Assembly: GCA_017535665.1 (NCBI GenBank)
Contig: JAFXTS010000030.1
Coordinates: 62,001-126,000, forward strand
DNA from: Bacteroidales bacterium
Lineage (GTDB): Bacteria > Bacteroidota > Bacteroidia > Bacteroidales > WCHB1-69
Direction: 5' to 3'
Length of the DNA: 64,000 nt
Part shown: positions 15,681 to 22,495 of the stretch, piece after piece
How the letters are laid out: each line of letters begins with the position of its first letter
Position numbering within the stretch: position 1 is the stretch's first letter
The notes under the pieces: model-generated
What the model was told of the DNA's origin: nothing
Seen by the model: the letters and a program-made list of their open reading frames with translations, nothing else
The model's database searches: none
Translations under genes and position numbers: made by a program

Positions 15681-16403
15681 TTATTTCTTGAATAACAGCC
15701 AGTTGGTGGCGTATCGAATGGGCTTGCTGTTGGTCTCGATAATGTCGTTGTAGTTGTCGCGGTACCAGGCATAGCTCCATCCTCCCATGTCGAGGTTGAT
15801 GGCGTAGGTGACGCCAAAATCTTGCAGATACTGCGCGAAAGTTCCGTATGGAATTTTCTCCTTACTCTCTATGATACAGAGTTTTCCATCTTTTTCGCAC
15901 AGTGCGCGAAAAACATAATCTTTGTGAATCCAGAAGTCTTGGTTGAGGGTGTCGGTATAAGCGATTTCACCCTCAAAGATGGTGAGCACCTGACAGAATC
16001 CCATCCCTTTGTGGTGGGCGGCCACGTGCAGCACCGAGTCGCTGATACGGTCGAAGTGCCCCTCTCCGTTGTAGAAGGTGAAGGCACCGTTGCAAACCGG
16101 CTCGTCGGAGCCATGATAGAAGTGCCCGTTGTTGACGTGATTACAGCGTATGTTGGTGTGAGTGAAGTGTTTGAGACATTCTGCCGTGAAGGCTGCGCCG
16201 CAGCAGAATAGGATGTCGTCGCCAGTGGGCACGGTGCTGCCGTAGGCCATTTCGATGGTGCTGAAGTTGGGATAATAGACCGTGAGGAGGGTATCGTAGT
16301 CCTCGATGGTCATGTTGTCGTAATGCGTACGCGGTTCGTTCGACGGTGTGGTGTCGCACGACGTCATCAACAGGAGCATCGAACAGATATACAGCAGTTT
16401 CAT
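15681..16403 (-). CDS. Lipoprotein with phosphodiester glycosidase (NAGPA)-like domain, 240 aa
   Basis: The Met at 16403 is preferred because it begins a lipoprotein signal (MKLLYICSMLLLMTSCDTT); a Met 19 codons upstream would add a non-signal leader that overlaps the rplI terminator. The mature part contains GAAFTAECLKHF, NNGHFYHGS and, near the end, FGVTYAINLDMGGWSYAWY. This resembles the A.NLDGG.S motif of the phosphodiester glycosidase / NAGPA (DUF2233) family, though the match is moderate. Members cleave sugar phosphodiesters. A strong hairpin terminator lies only 24 bases upstream of its start, so the gene is probably expressed by read-through from the ribosomal operon or from a promoter inside rplI. 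Confidence 0.7.
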   Translation of the reverse strand: MKLLYICSMLLLMTSCDTTPSNEPRTHYDNMTIEDYDTLLTVYYPNFSTIEMAYGSTVPTGDDILFCCGAAFTAECLKHFTHTNIRCNHVNNGHFYHGSDEPVCNGAFTFYNGEGHFDRISDSVLHVAAHHKGMGFCQVLTIFEGEIAYTDTLNQDFWIHKDYVFRALCEKDGKLCIIESKEKIPYGTFAQYLQDFGVTYAINLDMGGWSYAWYRDNYNDIIETNSKPIRYATNWLLFKK

Positions 16404-16427
16404 GGTTATGGTTTTGGGGTGAAAACA

Positions 16428-16457
16428 AAAAACCGAGGGGGATTTCCCTCGGTTTTT
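16428..16457 (-). terminator. Rho-independent terminator after rplI
   Basis: A 12-bp perfect stem AAAAACCGAGGG / CCCTCGGTTTTT with a six-base loop, 24 bases past the rplI stop, followed on the minus strand by a T-rich tract. It lies in the leader of the next lipoprotein gene. Confidence 0.9.
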
Positions 16458-16480
16458 CAAACGTATGTTGAAGAAAAATA

Positions 16481-16936
16481 TTATGCTTCTTCAGCCACAA
16501 CCTCAATGTTGAGGGAAACTTTGAACTCTTTGTGCAGGTCCACCATGGCGGTGTAGTTGCCGAGTTCTTTGATGTGCTCGTCCTTGAGGCTGATCTGGCG
16601 GCGGTCGATCTCGATGTCGTGCTGGGCTTTGAGGGCCTCTGCAACGTCGATGTTGGTAACGGAGCCGAAGATGGTGCCTTTGTCGGAGGTCTTGGCGGCG
16701 ATTTTCACCGTGAGGCCTTCGATCTTACCGGCGAGGAATTCAGCTTCCTTGCGAATCTTCTCAGCCTTGAAAGCGCGCTGCTTGATGGTCTCGGCAAGCA
16801 TTTTGCGGTTGGGCTCGGTAGCCAGAATGGCAAAACCCTGCGGAATGAGATAATTTCTGGCGTAACCGTCTTTTACTTTTACGATTTCGTCGGCGTAGCC
16901 TAAATTCTTAACGTCTTGTTTTAAGATAACTTCCAT
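16481..16936 (-). CDS. rplI: 50S ribosomal protein L9
   Basis: 151 residues with the L9 signature: MEVILKQDVKNLGYADEIVKVKDGYARNYLIPQG at the N-terminal domain, a long connecting helix (EPNRKMLAETIKQRAFKAEKIRKEAEFLAGKI), then the C-terminal rRNA-binding domain ending ISLKDEHIKELGNYTAMVDLH. It binds helix 76 of 23S rRNA near the L1 stalk. It is third in rpsF-rpsR-rplI. The start is preceded by a canonical TAAGGAGG eight bases away in which TAA is the rpsR stop codon. Confidence 0.98.
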   Translation of the reverse strand: MEVILKQDVKNLGYADEIVKVKDGYARNYLIPQGFAILATEPNRKMLAETIKQRAFKAEKIRKEAEFLAGKIEGLTVKIAAKTSDKGTIFGSVTNIDVAEALKAQHDIEIDRRQISLKDEHIKELGNYTAMVDLHKEFKVSLNIEVVAEEA

Positions 16937-16943
16937 GATAATG

Positions 16944-16952
16944 CCCTCCTTA
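16944..16952 (-). promoter_or_regulatory. Strong Shine-Dalgarno sequence for rplI, fused to the rpsR stop codon
   Basis: Minus strand TAAGGAGGG; GGAGG ends eight bases before the rplI ATG. The TAA is the rpsR stop. Such sequences are rare at other gene starts in this window. Confidence 0.85.
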
Positions 16953-17225
16953 GTTGTTAGATTTCAAATTGTCCGTAACGAAAGGAAGTAAAGCAAGATG
17001 TCTGGCTCTTTTTACTGCCTGTGCCACTTTTTTCTGATATTTCAATGAGGTACCGGTGAGACGGCGGGGCAGGATTCTACCCTGTTCGTTCACGAATCTC
17101 TTCAAGAATTCACCGTCTTTGTAGTCGATGTACTTGATACCGCTCTTTTTGAAACGGCAATATTTTTTCTTTCTGATGTCAACCGCAATGGGGGTCAGAT
17201 ATTTGATATCGGTTTGTTGTGCCAT
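16950..17225 (-). CDS. rpsR: 30S ribosomal protein S18
   Basis: 91 residues with the S18 core: [64 protein letters not shown]. It binds with S6 at the platform of the 30S subunit, close to the 3' end of 16S rRNA. Second gene of the rpsF operon, 12 bases after rpsF. The start is preceded by TAAGGAGG at seven-base spacing. In Flavobacterium ribosomes S18, S6 and S21 are known to help hide the anti-Shine-Dalgarno sequence, so this site may serve feedback control (inference). Confidence 0.98.
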   Translation of the reverse strand: MAQQTDIKYLTPIAVDIRKKKYCRFKKSGIKYIDYKDGEFLKRFVNEQGRILPRRLTGTSLKYQKKVAQAVKRARHLALLPFVTDNLKSNN

Positions 17226-17230
17226 AATTC

Positions 17231-17240
17231 TTCCTCCTTA
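17231..17240 (-). promoter_or_regulatory. Strong Shine-Dalgarno sequence for rpsR, fused to the rpsF stop codon
   Basis: Minus strand TAAGGAGGAA with GGAGG seven bases before the rpsR ATG; the TAA is the rpsF stop codon. The first gene of the operon, rpsF, has only an A-rich leader and no such site. Confidence 0.85.
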
Positions 17241-17642
17241 TTCGTTATTGGTGTTTTCAGCGGGCTGCTCAGCTACAGGTGCGGCTTCGGTTTCAGCGAC
17301 TGCTGCTCTCTCTTTTCTCAGGTTGCGTCTCTTCTCGGCGTAAGCGATTGCGTGCTTGTCCATGGAAACGGTCAGGTAACGCATCACCTTCTCGTCACGA
17401 CGGTATTGAAGCTCTAACTCTTTTACCACGCTGCCTTCAGCAACAAATTCAAAAAGATGATAGAAGCCCGACGTTTTTTTGGCAATCGGATACTCTAATT
17501 TGCGCAGGCCCCAGTTCTCCTGGTGCACGATCTCTGCTCCTTTGTCGAGAAGTACATTCTCGAACTTTTTAACCGTTTCCTTCATCTGTTCTTCAGACAA
17601 AACGGGAGTCATAATGAAAACGGTTTCGTAATGATTCAACAT
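17238..17642 (-). CDS. rpsF: 30S ribosomal protein S6
   Basis: 134 residues. The S6 fold is visible: MLNHYETVFIMTPVLSEEQMKETVKKFENVLLDKGAEIVHQENWGLRKLEYPIAKKTSGFYHLFEF…RRDEKVMRYLTV, followed by an Ala/Glu-rich C-terminal tail (AAVAETEAAPVAEQPAENTNNE) typical of longer family members. It binds S18 and 16S rRNA at the platform. First gene of rpsF-rpsR-rplI, with no ssb or priB between as found in some other phyla. A promoter motif TACTTTTG lies at 17693-17700. No Shine-Dalgarno sequence is present before its start. Confidence 0.98.
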   Translation of the reverse strand: MLNHYETVFIMTPVLSEEQMKETVKKFENVLLDKGAEIVHQENWGLRKLEYPIAKKTSGFYHLFEFVAEGSVVKELELQYRRDEKVMRYLTVSMDKHAIAYAEKRRNLRKERAAVAETEAAPVAEQPAENTNNE

Positions 17643-17692
17643 GTTTTTACTGATTTTTTTTGTTTATAATTTGGTTTGTAAAAATTGGGCTG

Positions 17693-17700
17693 CAAAAGTA
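17693..17700 (-). promoter_or_regulatory. -7 promoter motif (rpsF operon)
   Basis: Minus-strand TACTTTTG, 51 bases upstream of rpsF. A TTTG box occurs upstream at 17716-17719 but at short spacing. Confidence 0.6.
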
Positions 17701-18024
17701 CAACTTTTTTTCATACAAAAAACACCCTGTTTTTATTTTTTTTCATCCCCATAAAAAGCGGCTTTAAATAAGCTTATTTATTTCTTTTTTCATATTAAAT
17801 GCGCGAGAAATCGTACACTTTTTCCCAACGATTTTGAAATTGTGGCTTGAAAGCCCCTTTTTTAAGACGAAAAGATGCGGAGAAAATGGTTGGTTATAAC
17901 GTCTTAATTTTATCTAAATTATTGATAATAAAATTATTATAGAATATGAAGAGGGGGCGAAATATTAACAATAAAATGTTTGTTTTATTTAGTAAATAAT
18001 AAGAATGAAAGGGAAAATAAGAAG

Positions 18025-18032
18025 TATCTTTG
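18025..18032 (+). promoter_or_regulatory. -7 promoter motif (ftsQAZ)
   Basis: TATCTTTG on +, 92 bases upstream of the ftsQ start. Confidence 0.55.
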
Positions 18033-18124
18033 CAAGTTACTAAGTTTATCTGCCGCTGTAGGGTGGTTGTTCCCCGAAAGCTACTCAGAACCTGTCCCCC
18101 AAAAACCATTATTACCTGCCTTTA

Positions 18125-18868
18125 ATGAAGAAACTGAAAAGCATTCTCGTGTTGTTGCTGCTTGTCGCTGCGGTCGCCTTGGCCGTGGTGGCGGGAGTGC
18201 GCTATTTCAATCTTCCGTGCAGTGAGATGAAGGTCGCTATCGCCGACAAGAACAGCCATACTATGGTGACGGAAACTCAGGTGCGCTCGCTCATCCTTAA
18301 CTCTTCTGCCAACCCGATCGGACAAAAGGTGCGTAAGTTCGACCGCAAGGCCATCGAGCAGGTGCTGAAGCAGAACCCGTGGGTGCACGGCATCCAATCT
18401 ACCGCTATCAACGGTAGCTGCCTCACTATCACCATCACCACCAATACCCCGCTCGCCCTGGTGTTCCCCTCCGGACAAGCCCCGCTGGTGCTCGCCGATA
18501 ACGGACAACTGCTCGCCGACGACTCGCGATGCACCAACCTGCTGGTCATCAACGGCAATGTGGGCAACTGCAAGCCCCGCGCCTTCGTCAAGAAGAAGAG
18601 CCCCCTGCACGCCGCCTATACCGTGGCCAAAACGATCGCTAACAACAAGGACTACGCCGCCCAGTACCCCGAAATCTTCGTGCGCCCCGACGGCCAGATC
18701 GAACTCTATAGCGTCCTCGGCGGACAAACCATCCTCCTCGGTAATACCGACCACCTCTCCGACAAACTCGCCAACCTTGATGCGGCCTACTCCCACGGAC
18801 TCCTCGATGCCGGAACCTACACCTCCCTCGACCTCCGCTTCAAAGACAGAATCTACGCAGTTAAATAG
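18125..18868 (+). CDS. ftsQ: Cell division protein FtsQ
   Basis: 247 residues: a short cytoplasmic start, one membrane segment (ILVLLLLVAAVALAVVAGV), then a periplasmic part with a POTRA-like region (MVTETQVRSLILNSS…KVRKFDRKAIEQVLKQNPWVHGIQSTAINGSCLTITITTNTPLALVF) and a β-domain (FVRPDGQIELYSVLGGQTILLGN). FtsQ links early and late divisome proteins at midcell. It is followed by ftsA and ftsZ on the same strand with short gaps, which confirms the call because FtsQ sequences vary. Unusually it is the first gene: murC and the rest of the murein cluster are not upstream, where the divergent rpsF operon lies. Confidence 0.9.
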   Translation: MKKLKSILVLLLLVAAVALAVVAGVRYFNLPCSEMKVAIADKNSHTMVTETQVRSLILNSSANPIGQKVRKFDRKAIEQVLKQNPWVHGIQSTAINGSCLTITITTNTPLALVFPSGQAPLVLADNGQLLADDSRCTNLLVINGNVGNCKPRAFVKKKSPLHAAYTVAKTIANNKDYAAQYPEIFVRPDGQIELYSVLGGQTILLGNTDHLSDKLANLDAAYSHGLLDAGTYTSLDLRFKDRIYAVK

Positions 18869-18886
18869 AAACCAATTAACCTTTTT

Positions 18887-20233
18887 ATGGACAACAATAT
18901 ACAATCTCAATCCTCCCCCCTCAAAATGGTTGTGGGACTCGACATCGGTACAACGAAAATACTGATGGTCGCCGGATTTATGCACAGCGACGGCAAAATC
19001 GACGTGTGCGGCTACGGCAGAAGCCAGTCCACCGGCGTTGAAAACGGCCGCGTGTTCCGCCCGGGCAGTACCATACAGGATATCAAGGTGGCCCTCAACC
19101 AACTGGCATCCAGCATCGAAGAGCCTATCAGCGAAGTCTATGTCGGTGTCGCCGGCCGCCATATCAAAAGCATGGGCTGCACCAACAGCTGCTTGCGCCC
19201 AGACGGCCTCAACAATATGGTGACCGAAGAGGAGGTGGAGAATATGCTCAGCCAACTCAGACTCATGAACGTGAAAGGTGCCGAGGTGATTACCGTCATC
19301 CCTCAGTATTATGAGGTGGAAGGCAAACACCTTCCCGACCCCGTGGGCACCCTCTGCCAGCACCTCATCGGCTACTACCAGGTGGTCACCGGCGATGTGG
19401 AAGAGGTGAGAAGAATCACCTTCAGCGTCAACGGCGCCGGACTGAAAACCAAACGGCTGATGCTCGAACCTATCGCCTCCGGCGATGTGTGCCTCACCGA
19501 ACAGGAGAAACTTAACGGTGTCGCCCTCATCGACATCGGCGGTGGTACCAGCGACCTCGTCATCTACCACCAGGGCTTCCCCGTCTGCGTCAAAGTGGTT
19601 CCCGTCGGTAGCCAGGCCATCACCACCGACATTGAGAATATTCCGATTCCCATCGAACAGGCCGAATACCTCAAGGTGAACCACGGCAACTGCCTCCCCG
19701 AAATGGCGAACCCTAACAACTATATCACCATTCCCGACAGCTCGGGCTTCGGCCAGTCGCTCAAAATCAACGAGCGCGACCTCGCCACCGTTATCAACGC
19801 CCGCGTGGCCGAAGATATCCTCAAACCCATCAAACGCGCCATCGACGAGTCAGGCTATGCCAACTCCGTCAAGACGGTCGTGCTCACCGGCGGCGGCTCC
19901 CAACTCAAAAACCTCACCAACCTCACCGAATTTATCCTGCAACGTCGCACCCGCATCGGCTACCCGATCTACGGACTGACCAGCACCATCGACAACGCAC
20001 TTAAATCTCCCACCTGCTCTACCGCCCTCGGCCTCCTTCGCTTAGGCTGCCTCTCCGAACCAGAAGCCATGCAGCAGGAAATGGAACAGGAAGAAATGGA
20101 AACTCCTTCACGCAAATCTTCCACTAAAAACAAAGAAAAAGCACCGAAGAAAGAGGGTCCATCCCTGATCGACAAATTGACCGATTGGTTCGGGGGTATC
20201 ATTTCCATGCCGAACAAGGAAGGCATTAACTAA
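18887..20233 (+). CDS. ftsA: Cell division protein FtsA
   Basis: 448 residues of actin-like ATPase. The phosphate 1 loop is VVGLDIGTTKILMVAG near residue 16; the family-specific 1C insertion follows (QLASSIEEPISEVYVGVAGRHIKS); phosphate 2 is LIDIGGGTSDLVIYHQG near 210; and the adenosine motif is VVLTGGGSQLKNL. The C-terminus has a basic linker (PSRKSSTKNKEKAPKK) and a short amphipathic-looking end (IDKLTDWFGGIISM) that would tether FtsZ filaments to the membrane. It lies 18 bases after ftsQ and 35 before ftsZ. Confidence 0.97.
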   Translation: MDNNIQSQSSPLKMVVGLDIGTTKILMVAGFMHSDGKIDVCGYGRSQSTGVENGRVFRPGSTIQDIKVALNQLASSIEEPISEVYVGVAGRHIKSMGCTNSCLRPDGLNNMVTEEEVENMLSQLRLMNVKGAEVITVIPQYYEVEGKHLPDPVGTLCQHLIGYYQVVTGDVEEVRRITFSVNGAGLKTKRLMLEPIASGDVCLTEQEKLNGVALIDIGGGTSDLVIYHQGFPVCVKVVPVGSQAITTDIENIPIPIEQAEYLKVNHGNCLPEMANPNNYITIPDSSGFGQSLKINERDLATVINARVAEDILKPIKRAIDESGYANSVKTVVLTGGGSQLKNLTNLTEFILQRRTRIGYPIYGLTSTIDNALKSPTCSTALGLLRLGCLSEPEAMQQEMEQEEMETPSRKSSTKNKEKAPKKEGPSLIDKLTDWFGGIISMPNKEGIN

Positions 20234-20268
20234 ACAACATCACGATTTATAGAAAGCAAAAGACAATC

Positions 20269-21894
20269 ATGTTAGAAGATATCAGTTTTGAAACCAGCTA
20301 CGGCGAACAGAAAAAAGGTTCTATCATCAAAGTAATAGGCGTAGGCGGCGCCGGCAACAATGCCGTTCAACACATGTATAAAGAAGGTATCGTGGGCGTG
20401 GACTTCCTCGTCTGCAACACCGATAAAATGGCCGTTGAGAGAAACGAGGTCCCCACGAAGCTTGTCTTCGGTGACACCGGCCTCGGCGCAGGCGCCAACC
20501 CGAAAGAAGCCGAACGTCTGGCCATTGAGAGCGAACAGGCCATCCGCGACCTGATAGGGGCGGAAACCAAAATGCTCTTCATCACCGCCGGTATGGGTAA
20601 GGGTACGGGTACCGGTGCCTCCCCCGTGGTGGCCAAGATCGCCCGCGAAATGGGTATCCTCACCATCGCCGTCGTCACCTACCCCTACGACCTCGAAGGG
20701 AAAAAGAGTTTCGATAAGGCCGACAAGGGTATCGAAGAATTGAAAAAGTATGTCGATTCCCTCATCGTCATCCAGAACCAGAAAATCATGGAGATTTATG
20801 AGGATGAAACCCTGCGCGTGGCCCTCGGTTATGCCGATGACGTGCTCAAAAACGCCGTCAAATGTATCGCCGAACTGATCACCCTCGACGGTTATCAGAA
20901 TGTGGACTTCAACGATATCCTCACCATCATGAAAGATAGCGGCGAAGCCATGCTCGGCCTCGCAGAAGCCAGTGGCGAAGACCGTATCGAAAAGGTCGTC
21001 AGCGAAGCCATGACCTGCTCCCTCATCGATGATGCCAATATCGACAGCGCACAAAACTTCCTCTTCTTCGTTCGCTACGGTGAAGGCAATGAACTGAAGG
21101 TTTCCGAACTGAAGAAACTTGCCGATGAGTTCGACAAATACAGAAACGACGACACCAACGTCATCTGGGGCCATGCCGCCGAAAAAGACCTTGGCGACAA
21201 AATCAAACTCTCGGTCATCATCACCAACTATACCCGTCAGGGTAAGAAAAAGGATTTCGGAGAATCGATTATCGACAGCCTCGAAAAGGATATTGAGCGA
21301 AAGATTACCACCCCGTCTTTCGGCTTGCCGGAGGAACGCATCGTGACCATCCCGCCGCAAGAACCGGCTCAGGATACAGCCCCGTCAGCTCCCGCTGCAA
21401 CACCGTCTATCGACACTGCCCCCGCAACTCCCGCTTCCTCCGCTCCTTCCACTGATTTTGGGACAGGAAATGTGACGCCCAATACCAATCCGCAGCCCGA
21501 CCTGTTCGGCAATGAACGCCCTACCGACTCCCTACAGAACCCGTCCTCTGGGGTCTTCACCTCCCCTGTGGACCAGTTCCCGTTCCTCGCACCGCAGCAG
21601 CCTGTACAACAAGCTGCCCAGGCTGTGGCTCCCCAAACTGCCACAGACGCGGTTGTGATTGACCTGAACGTGCCGAACAATACCGTTACGCTCTCGCCCG
21701 ACCACAATGACGATATCTACGACAATGACGACTCATACCGCGAATTGTTGGGAACCCCCACCTTCCGTCGCATGCAGGATATCTCGTCCGTGCAGGCAGA
21801 ACGGGTAGAGAAACTCGTTTCCCCAGGTAACGCTATTCCTCAGGCAAGTTATTCCCAAGATTTCTTTTTCACGGTAATACCTTCCGTTGATTAA
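20269..21894 (+). CDS. ftsZ: Cell division protein FtsZ, long C-terminal form, 541 aa
   Basis: Tubulin-like GTPase that forms the Z ring. GTP-binding segments are VIGVGGAGNNAVQHM near residue 22 and the tubulin signature GMGKGTGTGASPVVA near 109; the T7 region with NVDFNDILTIM follows near 220. From about residue 360 a long Pro/Ala/Thr-rich linker leads to a short conserved-looking peptide ELLGTPTFRRMQ, the probable equivalent of the C-terminal FtsA-binding peptide. About 40 more residues then end in FFFTVIPSVD. The 3' end overlaps the convergent WbqC-like gene by 26 bases, so the extra tail may have arisen by loss of an earlier stop. Confidence 0.96.
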   Translation: MLEDISFETSYGEQKKGSIIKVIGVGGAGNNAVQHMYKEGIVGVDFLVCNTDKMAVERNEVPTKLVFGDTGLGAGANPKEAERLAIESEQAIRDLIGAETKMLFITAGMGKGTGTGASPVVAKIAREMGILTIAVVTYPYDLEGKKSFDKADKGIEELKKYVDSLIVIQNQKIMEIYEDETLRVALGYADDVLKNAVKCIAELITLDGYQNVDFNDILTIMKDSGEAMLGLAEASGEDRIEKVVSEAMTCSLIDDANIDSAQNFLFFVRYGEGNELKVSELKKLADEFDKYRNDDTNVIWGHAAEKDLGDKIKLSVIITNYTRQGKKKDFGESIIDSLEKDIERKITTPSFGLPEERIVTIPPQEPAQDTAPSAPAATPSIDTAPATPASSAPSTDFGTGNVTPNTNPQPDLFGNERPTDSLQNPSSGVFTSPVDQFPFLAPQQPVQQAAQAVAPQTATDAVVIDLNVPNNTVTLSPDHNDDIYDNDDSYRELLGTPTFRRMQDISSVQAERVEKLVSPGNAIPQASYSQDFFFTVIPSVD

Positions 21895-22495
21895 GATGGT
21901 TCGCGGCTTCTGGCCCAATGTTAAATAACAGGTCAATTACCGATACTCGGTCTGTAAAAGGCTGACGGTCAGCAAAAACCTGCGGGTAGGGTAGAGGCTC
22001 GGTTAAACGCTCCCTCTTGGGATGCAAGGCTGAACGCAAATCTGTTCGATTATCATACTCTTTCTCGAAGGCCTCCGTAATGATGGGGGCCTTCTTGATT
22101 TTCAGCATTTTGAGTAATAAAATTGTCAGCTCAAGATTGTAGTCGAAAAGAAATTCATACTTCTTTTCAAAAAAAGGTACAATGAAGTCCCTATAATATA
22201 AATAGTAGGGCGTGCCACTATAAGCGGTTTCGATGGCACGCCAATGCTTTAACTGCCAATTGTCCTTATTGTCGATGCGCACATCGCGGATGATGCAACG
22301 CTGGGTGTCGTGCCGCGTGGGCAGAATCAGCGACTGCACCCCATGCGCCGTCATAATATAGGCGCGATTGCGGTAACTCTGCTTCTGAAAGGTCTCACAC
22401 CCCTCCATAAAAAATACTTCGCTTTTAGCAATAAAAGCGAAGTATTCGATGGTGGGGAGATAGGCCGTAGAAAGGACGATTCTCTCCGTGTTCAT
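21869..22495 (-). CDS. WbqC-family protein, 208 aa
   Basis: Matches the WbqC-like family: LSTAYLPTIEYFAFIAKSE near the start, then QSYRNRAYIMTAHGVQSLILPT, DVRIDNKDNWQLKHWRAIETAYSGTPYYLYY and VSVIDLLFNIGPEA near the C-terminus. WbqC itself occurs in an O-antigen gene cluster and is thought to be a glycine or amino-acid transferase in surface polysaccharide synthesis; in Bacteroidota stand-alone copies are common and uncharacterised. Cytoplasmic. Its start overlaps the stop of the upstream T9SS protease by one base (TAATG), and its 3' end overlaps ftsZ by 26 bases on the other strand. Confidence 0.88.
   Translation of the reverse strand: MNTERIVLSTAYLPTIEYFAFIAKSEVFFMEGCETFQKQSYRNRAYIMTAHGVQSLILPTRHDTQRCIIRDVRIDNKDNWQLKHWRAIETAYSGTPYYLYYRDFIVPFFEKKYEFLFDYNLELTILLLKMLKIKKAPIITEAFEKEYDNRTDLRSALHPKRERLTEPLPYPQVFADRQPFTDRVSVIDLLFNIGPEAANHLNQRKVLP

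Larger units (their letters stand above)
17643..18124. other. Divergent intergenic region between rpsF and ftsQ operons
   Basis: 482 AT-rich bases without a supported gene. It holds the rpsF promoter motif at 17693-17700 (minus) and the probable ftsQ promoter motif at 18025-18032 (plus). The 93 bases between that motif and the ftsQ start form an untranslated leader with no clear structure. Confidence 0.6.

Noticed and set aside
17894..18109. 71-codon minus-strand frame between rpsF and ftsQ
   Set aside because: AT-rich, overlaps the ftsQ promoter region, and the translation resembles random membrane-like sequence.
18122..19684. 520-codon open frame on the minus strand
   Set aside because: It lies antisense to ftsQ and ftsA, both of which have full family signatures. 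Its translation is rich in H, G, D and V as expected from the antisense of GC-biased codons.
20272..21360. 362-codon open frame on the minus strand opposite ftsZ
   Set aside because: Antisense to the FtsZ GTPase domain, with no recognisable domain and no start context.
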